Positions 1 through 6,267 of a DNA stretch of 15,950 bases are shown in pieces (position 1 is the stretch's first letter; each line of letters begins with the position of its first letter). Source of the DNA: Firmicutes bacterium UBA6226 (GTDB lineage: Bacteria > Bacillota_A > Clostridia > Peptostreptococcales > Acidaminobacteraceae); the NCBI GenBank assembly GCA_002441045.1, contig DJWQ01000074.1:1-15950 (forward strand). Direction: 5' to 3'. The notes beneath the pieces were generated by a model. The model was not told where the DNA came from. It saw only the letters and a list, made by a program, of their open reading frames with translations, and made no database searches. Both the position numbers and the translations under genes were made by a program.

Positions 1-14
1 TATAATATTTATAC

Positions 15-36
15 TGTATATTTACATGTATATACA
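15..36. repeat. Interrupted AT-rich palindrome
   Basis: TGTATA at 15-20 is matched by its inverse TATACA at 31-36, around a short centre. It lies in the AT-rich, gene-free stretch 1-206, in which I see no other coding or RNA signal. It could be an operator for a gene to the left of the window, or chance in AT-rich DNA. Confidence 0.2.
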
Positions 37-206
37 TTTCTGTTCAACTCAAATGTTATCAGTGCTTACGTGTATTTATTTTATTTTAACATAAATTGTA
101 TATCATCAACATTCCTTGTTTTTAAATGATATTTTTTATGATTTTTTATATAATTTGCAGTCTTAATCACTGGTTTTACAAAAATAAATTTCTGAAAAAA
201 ACTAAC

Positions 207-235
207 AAAAAGACCAAGTCTCTAAAAACTTGGTC
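207..235 (-). terminator. Intrinsic terminator of the degV gene
   Basis: On the minus strand GACCAAGT pairs perfectly with ACTTGGTC (228-235 with 212-219) around an 8-nt loop and is followed by a run of five T. It lies 23 bp past the stop codon of the DegV gene. Confidence 0.85.
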
Positions 236-258
236 AATTGATCACCCAATTTTACACA

Positions 259-1176
259 CTATTTGTGCGTAATCTTATTAATATTATTTACGAGCAAGCC
301 ATCCTTAATGTTTGGTTTTTCCATAAAGTAAAATGATAGACCACCTAGGCCAACATGCGTCCCCACTGCAACCCCCATCTGAAGTAACAAAATATCACCT
401 TTAAACTCCGTTTCTGAATGAATGAGATGAACTAAATTCTCTGCGTAGAGTTTATCTGAAGTATAGCCGACTATAACAAAATCAGTTTGATCAAGATCAA
501 CCCTAGATTTAAATGCATTGATGTAATGTTGAAGAACGCCTTTTCTGCCCCGTTCTTTACTTACAATAGCTCCTTCACCTTGTTTCATGGTCATAATTGG
601 TTTAACTTTCATGATTTTACCAATCAAAGCACTACCATATCTTAAACGACCACTACGTACTAAATTGTCTAAATCATCAACTGAGAGAAAGTGTTTTACA
701 TTTCGCTTATGTTGTTCGAGATAATCGACGATTGCTTCGAAACTCAAACCCTTTTCTATCAATCTCACACTTTTGATAATTAACCAGCCGCTACCATGAC
801 TCATGGATGTACTATCTAGTACATGAATTTTATAATCATTTTCAGGATGCTCATCCTTAAAATAAGACTTAGCAATTTCTGCAGACTGATAAGATCCACT
901 TGTCTTACTAGACATGCAAATACAAAGAATTTCTCTTTGTCCATTTTGATATGCGTGCTCAAAATGCTTTAGAAAGTCAACCGGTGAAGGCATTGCAGTC
1001 GTTGGGTGAGACTTAAATTCAGCTATTTTAGAAAAGAACTCATCGGCTGTTATATCAATGCGATCTTTATAGGTTTTTCCATCTATGGTGATACTCAGTG
1101 GTGCAATTCCAATATCGTATTTGGCCACCAGTTCTTCACTTAAATCGCATGTTGAATCCGCGACGAGTTTAATCAT
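259..1176 (-). CDS. DegV family protein (fatty-acid-binding, FakB-like)
   Basis: Product of 305 aa, the usual length for DegV/FakB proteins. These bind a fatty acid and, with a FakA kinase, present it for phosphorylation in phospholipid synthesis; they are cytoplasmic. Visible family marks, numbered from the chosen start, are an N-terminal VADSTCDL, the loop HPTTAMPSP (about residue 57-65), SSKTSGSYQSA (about 89-99), DSTSMSHGSG and the late motif DLDNLVRSGRL. The ATG at 1176 is preferred over an upstream in-frame TTG at 1188, because GGAGG sits five bases before the ATG and would lie inside the longer reading frame. It has its own promoter and terminator and so looks monocistronic. No fakA is in the window, so the lipid partner is not shown. 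Confidence 0.9.
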   Translation of the reverse strand: MIKLVADSTCDLSEELVAKYDIGIAPLSITIDGKTYKDRIDITADEFFSKIAEFKSHPTTAMPSPVDFLKHFEHAYQNGQREILCICMSSKTSGSYQSAEIAKSYFKDEHPENDYKIHVLDSTSMSHGSGWLIIKSVRLIEKGLSFEAIVDYLEQHKRNVKHFLSVDDLDNLVRSGRLRYGSALIGKIMKVKPIMTMKQGEGAIVSKERGRKGVLQHYINAFKSRVDLDQTDFVIVGYTSDKLYAENLVHLIHSETEFKGDILLLQMGVAVGTHVGLGGLSFYFMEKPNIKDGLLVNNINKITHK

Positions 1177-1221
1177 TCTAACCTCCAAATAAATTCATAG
1201 TTCTATAAATTTGTGTAATTC

Positions 1222-1250
1222 ATTATACTATGGATTTACTTTTCTGTGAA
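1222..1250 (-). promoter_or_regulatory. Promoter of degV
   Basis: On the minus strand TTCACA (1245-1250) and TATAAT (1222-1227) are separated by 17 bp, a good sigma-A promoter, about 45 bp before the degV start codon. It overlaps the space right after the upstream membrane-protein gene. Confidence 0.7.
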
Positions 1251-1262
1251 CTGGTTGTATCA

Positions 1263-1976
1263 CTATTTGTACATCTTTATATTGTTACACCCAAGAGCGA
1301 TTATAGAAATTCCCATTGGGAATGCAAATATACGATTATAAGGACGTGGCACGAAGGAAGCTGCAATCGTCGCAAAAGACGCAAATGCAAAAAGCATTGT
1401 AACAACTTTACTATAATTAATAGATTTAGATAAGCTTAAACCAAAACCCAACCCACCAAAGACGTATAAAAGACCCGCAACGTTAGAGAGTGCTGGAAAG
1501 ATACCAAGTGAGACAGGTACCGACACATGATCAAATAGCCCCATCATACCTTTGACATAATCACTTGAAGTATCCGCTACAAGCGGTAAAACAAAAGCTT
1601 CATTAAAGCTAAAGATTGCTGATAAAAGCCAAAAAGTGACTAACATTAAAAAGCTAATTTTGCCAAGTACTTTAAAGTTTTTTTGCTCTCTCACATAGAG
1701 AGTTATAAATCCTGCAACATTTAAGAGTGACATAATCAGCGTAAGAATTGCCACCATAATCCATAGATTTGATTTTACAACATCTATCGTTTCGCGTGGA
1801 TGAATGAGCTGAATAACAATATAAAGTGCACCTGAAATCATCAGTCCAATGGAAAAAATTATTGAAAGTGAATCTTGATTTGAACGAATCACATCTTCAG
1901 TCAAGACATGACTATTCCTAGGCTTATTATCATCGACAAGTTGTTTTTCCCTACTGTTTTGACGGTTATTTTTCAT
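1263..1976 (-). CDS. Unrecognised six-helix membrane protein
   Basis: Product of 237 aa that I cannot assign to a family. Residues 1-35 are polar and charged (probably cytoplasmic). Six hydrophobic segments follow at about 38-58, 71-94, 104-124, 155-180, 190-209 and 215-231. No catalytic or transport motif is evident. The start ATG is 6-7 bases after an AAAGGAGA ribosome binding site. That site lies in the 3' arm of a long hairpin (1980-2028). The gene follows the AraC/GyrI-type regulator on the same strand, 78 bp after its stop, and may be expressed by read-through from it or be its target. The DUF4386-like group of small membrane proteins is possible, but I cannot show it. Confidence 0.7.
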   Translation of the reverse strand: MKNNRQNSREKQLVDDNKPRNSHVLTEDVIRSNQDSLSIIFSIGLMISGALYIVIQLIHPRETIDVVKSNLWIMVAILTLIMSLLNVAGFITLYVREQKNFKVLGKISFLMLVTFWLLSAIFSFNEAFVLPLVADTSSDYVKGMMGLFDHVSVPVSLGIFPALSNVAGLLYVFGGLGFGLSLSKSINYSKVVTMLFAFASFATIAASFVPRPYNRIFAFPMGISIIALGCNNIKMYK

Positions 1977-1979
1977 AAT

Positions 1980-2028
1980 AAAATCTCCTTTGTTTAAGTT
2001 ATGCTCTAACTATAACAGAGGAGATTTT
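1980..2028 (-). promoter_or_regulatory. Long hairpin covering the ribosome binding site
   Basis: On the minus strand AAAATCTCCT (2019-2028) pairs over 10 bp with AGGAGATTTT (1980-1989). After a mismatch the stem continues with two further runs of 4 and 5 bp around a small loop near 2002-2006. The 3' arm contains the AAAGGAGA ribosome binding site of the downstream membrane protein. The structure can also act as a terminator for the regulator gene ending at 2055, and on the plus strand it is followed by six T. A possible -10 (TATAGT) lies inside the 5' arm, with no good -35. Confidence 0.6.
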
Positions 2029-2054
2029 TTATGAATTGTCATTTATTGCTGTAA

Positions 2055-2924
2055 TTATATATTTTCGTCTTCTAAAAGTTTTTTTATTGGCACATAAACC
2101 TCAAAATTACCTTCAATGGATTTGAAATTATGAAATACCTGTATCAGTTCAATATGATTTTCTGCAGCTTCAAGTTTAGAAACTCTTAGAAACCGATAAA
2201 AATCGGTCTCAAGCAAATCCCCTATTTCTAGTAAATCACCTGAATAGTTAAACTTTGCACTAAATATATCTGGTAATTCTGTTGTATAAACATTTTCAAG
2301 GCTTGTTATAAAATCAGCTTCTATCCCGTAAATCGCATTAAACTTAGTTGACCCTGGCTTACAATTTGAGTAAACCATATAGCTTTTAGTGTTCTCACTT
2401 AAATTCAATTCATTTATTAATAGTTCTGCCTTAGATCGAATTAAAGTTTTAAAGTCATCATTTGCCAAATCAACTTCAAAAACAATCCCTCGAATGGAAC
2501 GAGACTCAAAATCCAAAAGTGTAAAATCAGAGACAATATCGCCATTATAGTTTTTAAATGGTCTTTCAATAATTACAGGAATATCAGAAACTGTGTATTG
2601 TGCCATATTCTGTAGCGCAACTTTTGGTGTTACCTCATAAACCTTTTTAAATGCCTTAATAAAGCTGGATTGATCAGGAAAATCTAAGGCATATGCCACT
2701 TCAGTCAAAGTCATTTCACCACTTTTCATAAGTTCTATTGCACGATTCATCTTTCTCTTTCGAATATATTGATTGAAATTCTCTCCTACTACAGCATTGA
2801 AAACTCTGTTAAAAAAATACTTTGAAACGTTGAATGCTTGTGCCGTTCCTTCAAGACTTATCGATTGATCCAAATGCGTTTCAATATATTGAAGCGACTG
2901 ATGGATTAGATCAAAATATACCAT
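2055..2924 (-). CDS. AraC-family regulator with GyrI/Rob-like effector domain
   Basis: Product of 289 aa. Residues about 5-105 form the two helix-turn-helix AraC DNA-binding domain, here at the N terminus; the second HTH ends in FPDQSSFIKAFKKVYEVTP. Residues about 120-285 fit a GyrI-like small-molecule-binding domain. This is the Rob/SoxS-plus-GyrI architecture seen in Firmicute multidrug and stress regulators. The ATG at 2924 is preferred, since GGGAGG lies four bases upstream. A longer frame to 2981 would include that site and has no ribosome binding site of its own. The gene follows a permease remnant whose stop is 22 bp upstream, so it probably once belonged to an ABC exporter operon. The adjacent membrane protein gene is a candidate present-day target. 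Confidence 0.85.
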   Translation of the reverse strand: MVYFDLIHQSLQYIETHLDQSISLEGTAQAFNVSKYFFNRVFNAVVGENFNQYIRKRKMNRAIELMKSGEMTLTEVAYALDFPDQSSFIKAFKKVYEVTPKVALQNMAQYTVSDIPVIIERPFKNYNGDIVSDFTLLDFESRSIRGIVFEVDLANDDFKTLIRSKAELLINELNLSENTKSYMVYSNCKPGSTKFNAIYGIEADFITSLENVYTTELPDIFSAKFNYSGDLLEIGDLLETDFYRFLRVSKLEAAENHIELIQVFHNFKSIEGNFEVYVPIKKLLEDENI

Positions 2925-2946
2925 TTTTCCTCCCAACCAAGAGTGA

Positions 2947-3090
2947 CTAGATTTTTTTATAAATTCGCATAGCAAAGTCAAAAGCTAAGATTGTAATGAT
3001 TAAACACCAGCCTAATGCTACATAAATATTATCACCAATTGGTTGATTTGATAATAAATTTCTTATGGCATCACTACTAATTCCCAGCTT
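2947..3090 (-). pseudogene. Remnant of an ABC-2 type exporter permease (C terminus only)
   Basis: Reading the minus strand from just after an in-frame TAA (3091-3093) gives 47 codons ending in TAG at 2947-2949. The translated tail has the C-terminal signature of DrrB-type ABC-2 permeases: an AIRNLL...QPIG segment, then an ALGW start to a hydrophobic last helix (about 20 residues), and a positive AMRIYKK end. The rest of the gene and any ATPase gene are missing, so this is a deletion scar between the exporter gene (stop at 3112) and the AraC regulator. Family assignment rests on pattern recognition of a short stretch. Confidence 0.65.
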
Positions 3091-3111
3091 TTAGCTTCAC
3101 TTAATAAAGTT

Positions 3112-4275
3112 CTATTTAACCGTATTATTTAAAAACTCTTCAATTTTATCCGTATAGCTTGAATCAATTTCCCGAATGTGAGTCAAGTAAGCTTCTACAG
3201 TTGTAAATTCATCGATCGTCACATGGAATAAAAGTAATTCTAACTGTTTTCTGAGTTCATTTAACTGGCTATCACGATTAGAATCTGAATGTTTTGACAG
3301 CATCTTCAGTGTATCCGCTAAACTATCTAATACTGAATCTTTATTAAAAGACTTCTCTTTAAAACTCTCATCAATATCTGATTTTGAATTTACTTTGTGC
3401 TGGTTACCAGATGCATCGTTTATTGAGGTTGAAACTTCAGCTGCTTTGCCTAGCTCGAGCTGGACAATTTGTTTCGCCTTGCCAACAGGACATGCGCCAC
3501 CCTTGCAAGTTTCACAGTATTCGGTACCCAGACAGATGCCTTCTAAGTCATCTTGTATATGATGATAATAAGCGTAAAGAGCTTTAGCCGTTGCGACGTA
3601 TTCTGAAGCAATTCCTTTTCTCTTGTGATCAAGAAGCTTGTAAATCATAAATCCAATCGTTACAAATAAGATCGATAAAACTGGCACGATCCAATATACC
3701 GTTAAAAACTGTGTCGGAACAGTTTGAGAAAGTTTTTGGATACCAAATATTAAAAAGATACATGCGGCAAATATCTTAATTGCAATTTCTGGCACTTTAT
3801 CTCCCAGTGTTCTACCAATTAGGATGCCGATAAAACCCGTTGCAATCATCCCAAGTACTGTACCCACTAAGATAAAAGCTGGATAAGTCGCATCTGATGC
3901 AAGCGTAATCGCAGTCAATTGCGTTTTATCCCCTAACTCTCCGATAAAAAAAGCAAGCGCTATCGTTACTACTGGACCAAATTGAAACTTCGGCTGCTCC
4001 TCTTCGTCATCCTCTTCAATCTTAAGTGACCAAATTGCAAAGCCCACAAATGCTATACCTGCAACCAACTGTAATGTATTGATTGGTATAAAATTAGAGA
4101 GCAAACTTCCCAACAGGACCGCCAATCCATGGTTGAGAAATGCACCTATCCCAATCCCTAAAAGTACCTTCTTAACAGGATAACGCGTCGCAAATGCCAT
4201 CGCCAGGATTTGCGTTTTATCCCCCATTTCAGCAATAAAGATCAAGGTAAAAGCCTTAAGTATTTCTTGAAACAT
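3112..4275 (-). CDS. GDT1/TMEM165 (UPF0016) family metal exporter with Cys-containing C-terminal extension
   Basis: Product of 387 aa. The first ~212 residues are the usual six-helix GDT1 unit: two homologous halves, each with the hallmark E-x-G-D-K-T, at residues 16-21 and 113-118. An acidic linker (EEDDEEE, about 87-93) lies between the halves. The family moves Mn2+/Ca2+ out of the cytosol. Canonical bacterial members stop near 200 aa; this one adds a soluble tail of about 170 residues. The tail has four cysteines (C248, C254, C257, C262), then a charged, probably helical region. The start has AAGGAGA eight bases upstream. Control by the yybP-ykoY riboswitch at 4449-4584 supports manganese as the substrate. 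The role of the tail is unknown. Confidence 0.9.
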   Translation of the reverse strand: MFQEILKAFTLIFIAEMGDKTQILAMAFATRYPVKKVLLGIGIGAFLNHGLAVLLGSLLSNFIPINTLQLVAGIAFVGFAIWSLKIEEDDEEEQPKFQFGPVVTIALAFFIGELGDKTQLTAITLASDATYPAFILVGTVLGMIATGFIGILIGRTLGDKVPEIAIKIFAACIFLIFGIQKLSQTVPTQFLTVYWIVPVLSILFVTIGFMIYKLLDHKRKGIASEYVATAKALYAYYHHIQDDLEGICLGTEYCETCKGGACPVGKAKQIVQLELGKAAEVSTSINDASGNQHKVNSKSDIDESFKEKSFNKDSVLDSLADTLKMLSKHSDSNRDSQLNELRKQLELLLFHVTIDEFTTVEAYLTHIREIDSSYTDKIEEFLNNTVK

Positions 4276-4448
4276 ATGAAATTCTCCTTATAACTCGTTT
4301 TATTTTGAATTCATTAAACTGTAAACTTACTCAACACCTCCAATTACATCATTATGTCATTACTAATGGTATTTAGATTTTGACTTTGATGGTCATTATT
4401 TTTTAACTTCTAATGGTCTATAAACTTTGACTTTTAAACGAAAAAAAA

Positions 4449-4495
4449 GAGACCTGTAGATTAATAGACTGATTGCCTAATAATCTAAAAGTCTC
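4449..4495 (-). terminator. Riboswitch-controlled intrinsic terminator
   Basis: On the minus strand the 5' arm GAGACTTTTAGATTATTAG pairs with CTATTAATCTACAGGTCTC with only a few mismatches, and eight T follow (4441-4448). The 5' arm contains CTTTTAGA, which is also the 3' strand of aptamer helix P1, so terminator and ligand-bound aptamer exclude each other. Confidence 0.85.
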
Positions 4496-4584
4496 GCCTC
4501 TTATCTTTCAAAGCAGTTATGACCAGGATTTCTCCAGTATGTTGACCATAACTTGGTTTCCCATAGCTACTCCCCTTTAGAGCA
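4483..4584 (-). ncRNA. yybP-ykoY manganese riboswitch aptamer
   Basis: The minus strand shows the conserved parts of this Mn2+-sensing class in order. TCTAAAGGGGAGTAGC comes first (4581-4566). Then come a helix AGTTATG/CATAACT enclosing GTCAACATACTGGAG, a short hairpin (GCTTT...AGAGGC), and finally GGCGAGAC. P1 is TCTAAAG pairing with CTTTTAGA. Mn2+ binding would stabilise P1, break the overlapping terminator and turn the downstream exporter on. Transcription should start a few bases before 4581, given the promoter at 4590-4619. About 165 nt of leader, in which I see no further clear element, separate the terminator from the start codon. Confidence 0.92.
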
Positions 4585-4589
4585 TCCTA

Positions 4590-4619
4590 ATTTTAACATC
4601 TTTAAGTGTTTTGCGTCAA
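4590..4619 (-). promoter_or_regulatory. Promoter of the riboswitch-exporter transcript
   Basis: On the minus strand TTGACG (4614-4619) and TAAAAT (4590-4595) are 18 bp apart, with a TG just before the -10. The predicted start lies only a few bases ahead of the riboswitch P1 strand, which fits very well. Confidence 0.75.
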
Positions 4620-4688
4620 TACAATTCTGTGCCTATCCTCTATAAAAAGAATTGTAGTTGCCCTACAAAACATTTATTTCCTATCCGA

Positions 4689-4718
4689 TTGACAACTGTT
4701 ACGAATTGTTAATATTTT
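4689..4718 (+). promoter_or_regulatory. Probable nox promoter
   Basis: TTGACA (4689-4694) is a perfect -35. The best -10 is TATTTT (4713-4718) at 18 bp, which is only fair. The first Rex-like operator (4706-4723) covers this -10. Confidence 0.55.
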
Positions 4719-4723
4719 AACTG
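4706..4723. promoter_or_regulatory. Rex-like operator 1
   Basis: TTGTTAATATTTTAACTG matches the Firmicute Rex consensus TTGTTAAnnnnTTAACAA at all but the last two fixed positions. It overlaps the likely -10 of nox, the usual place for repression by Rex when NADH is low. The Rex gene is not in the window. Confidence 0.65.
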
Positions 4724-4747
4724 TTTAAACGACGTAGAAAATGGTAT

Positions 4748-4765
4748 CTGTTAAATATGTAACAA
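4748..4765. promoter_or_regulatory. Rex-like operator 2
   Basis: CTGTTAAATATGTAACAA matches the Rex consensus except at two fixed positions (the first base, and one in the right half). Its centre is 42 bp from that of operator 1, about four helical turns, so both would face the same side of the DNA. Confidence 0.6.
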
Positions 4766-4803
4766 TTACAATTTTAAACTAATTACATTTAAGGAGAACA
4801 CAT

Positions 4804-6138
4804 ATGAAAAAAGTCGTAATCGTTGGCGCAAATCACGCGGGTACAGCAGCAACAAATACTATTTTAGATAACTCAAAAGATCATCAAGTGACCGTATTTG
4901 ATGCAAACAGTAACATCAGCTTTCTAGGCTGTGGAATGGCACTTTGGATTGGTAATCAAATTGATGGACCAGAAGGTCTTTTTTATTCAAATAAAGAAAC
5001 GCTTGAAGCAAAAGGTGCAAAAATCTATATGGAAACGCCAGTTGAAAGAATCGACTTTGAAAATAAAATTGTTTATGCAAAGACATTAAGTGGTGAAATC
5101 ATCGAGGCTGAATATGATGATTTAATTCTAGCAACAGGCTCATTGCCTATCGTTCCAAAACTCGAAGGTGGCGATCTTGAGAACGTACAAAAAGTAAAGC
5201 TTTATCAACACGCCGAAGTCGTAATCGATAAGCTTGCAGATCCAACGATAAAAGATGTGGTCGTCGTCGGTGCTGGATATATCGGTGTAGAACTTGCAGA
5301 AGCCTTCCAAAGACATGGTAAATCGGTAACACTGATAGATATTGCACAAACAAGCTTACCTGCATACTATGATGCACCTTTTACTGCTATGATGAATGAA
5401 AATTTATCGAGCAATGGCATCAAGCTCGCATTTGGTGAAACCGTGCAAAAACTTGAAGGTAATGGAAAGGTAGAACGTGTGATCACTGATAAAGCAACAC
5501 ATCCAGCAGATATGGTGGTACTTGCAATCGGCTTTAGACCTAATACTGAGCTAGGTAGTGAATTCCTATCAACCTTTAAAAATAGCGCTTACCTAGTAGA
5601 TAAGAGACAACGTACTTCAGCACAAGGCGTCTATGCAATCGGTGACTGTGCTACCGTATACGATAACTCACTTGATCGTCCAAGCTACATCGCTCTGGCT
5701 ACAAATGCCGTTAGGTCAGCCATCGTTGCAGCGCATAATGTTTTAGGCAATCCTGTAGAAAGTGCGGGTGTACAAGGCTCTAATGGCATCGCTATTTATG
5801 ACCTAAAAATGGTCTCAACTGGCGTTACTGCTGAAAGAGCTGCATTATTAGGACTTGACGTGGCTTATACAGATATTGAAGATTATCAAAAGCCAGAATT
5901 CATAAAAGAACATAACGAGAAAGTCAAACTTAGAATCGTTTATGATAAAAACACAAGAGTGATCTTAGGGGCACAAATGGCTTCAAAACACGATATGTCC
6001 ATGGGCATTCACCTCTTTTCACTTGCAATACAAGAAAAAGTAACCATCGACAAACTCGCATTAACCGACTTATTCTTCTTACCGCATTTTAATAAGCCAT
6101 ACAACTATATCACTGTGGCTGCTTTAAGTGCAAAATAA
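4804..6138 (+). CDS. nox: NADH oxidase, water-forming (FAD-dependent)
   Basis: Product of 444 aa, close to streptococcal and lactobacillar H2O-forming NADH oxidases (about 450 aa). It reduces O2 to water with two NADH, restoring NAD+ and removing oxygen in the cytoplasm. Seen in order: FAD-binding VGANHAG (8-14) with the conserved His11, and the redox cysteine C43 in [12 protein letters not shown]. The NAD-binding [13 protein letters not shown] (155-167) follows, then the second FAD motif GVYAIGDCA (275-283). The C-terminal dimerisation domain completes it. The GCGMALWIG context is typical of the oxidases rather than of CoA-disulfide reductases, though the latter are close relatives. AAGGAGA precedes the ATG by six bases. 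Upstream lie a TTGACA promoter and two Rex-like operators, which fits induction at high NADH. The gene is monocistronic. Confidence 0.9.
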   Translation: MKKVVIVGANHAGTAATNTILDNSKDHQVTVFDANSNISFLGCGMALWIGNQIDGPEGLFYSNKETLEAKGAKIYMETPVERIDFENKIVYAKTLSGEIIEAEYDDLILATGSLPIVPKLEGGDLENVQKVKLYQHAEVVIDKLADPTIKDVVVVGAGYIGVELAEAFQRHGKSVTLIDIAQTSLPAYYDAPFTAMMNENLSSNGIKLAFGETVQKLEGNGKVERVITDKATHPADMVVLAIGFRPNTELGSEFLSTFKNSAYLVDKRQRTSAQGVYAIGDCATVYDNSLDRPSYIALATNAVRSAIVAAHNVLGNPVESAGVQGSNGIAIYDLKMVSTGVTAERAALLGLDVAYTDIEDYQKPEFIKEHNEKVKLRIVYDKNTRVILGAQMASKHDMSMGIHLFSLAIQEKVTIDKLALTDLFFLPHFNKPYNYITVAALSAK

Positions 6139-6210
6139 GGAAAAAGTTTGATCATATGCATTAAAAAAGATTGCTTCATGTGATCGATCTAATTCATAAC
6201 ATTGCGAAAA

Positions 6211-6264
6211 AAAGCCTCTAATCAGTATATCTAGAAATATCTAGACTACTGTTATAGAGGCTTT
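6211..6264. terminator. Bidirectional terminator between nox and the GH3 gene
   Basis: AAAGCCTCTA (6211-6220) pairs with TAGAGGCTTT (6255-6264), and an inner CTAGA/TCTAG stem extends the hairpin. On the minus strand it ends in seven T (strong, just past the GH3 stop at 6268). On the plus strand the T tract is weaker (CTTTCTATTATTT). Confidence 0.85.
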
Positions 6265-6267
6265 CTA

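Noticed and set aside
1..206. AT-rich stretch searched for a promoter, small RNA or CRISPR-like repeat
   Set aside because: No regularly spaced repeats, no structured RNA and no start signal; only an interrupted palindrome at 15-36.
1230..1433. Plus-strand ORF of 67 aa opposite the membrane-protein gene
   Set aside because: It has no ribosome binding site, its composition is that of an antisense frame, and it overlaps a well-supported gene and the degV promoter.
3384..3587. Plus-strand ORF of 67 aa opposite the exporter tail
   Set aside because: Shadow frame of the GDT1-type gene; its cysteines and leucines mirror the real gene's codons, and it has no start signal.
4330..4345. Strong ribosome-binding-like GGAGGTG in the leader between the riboswitch and the exporter start
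   Set aside because: The only reading frame behind it is about six codons from a TTG, too short to claim as a leader peptide without conservation data.
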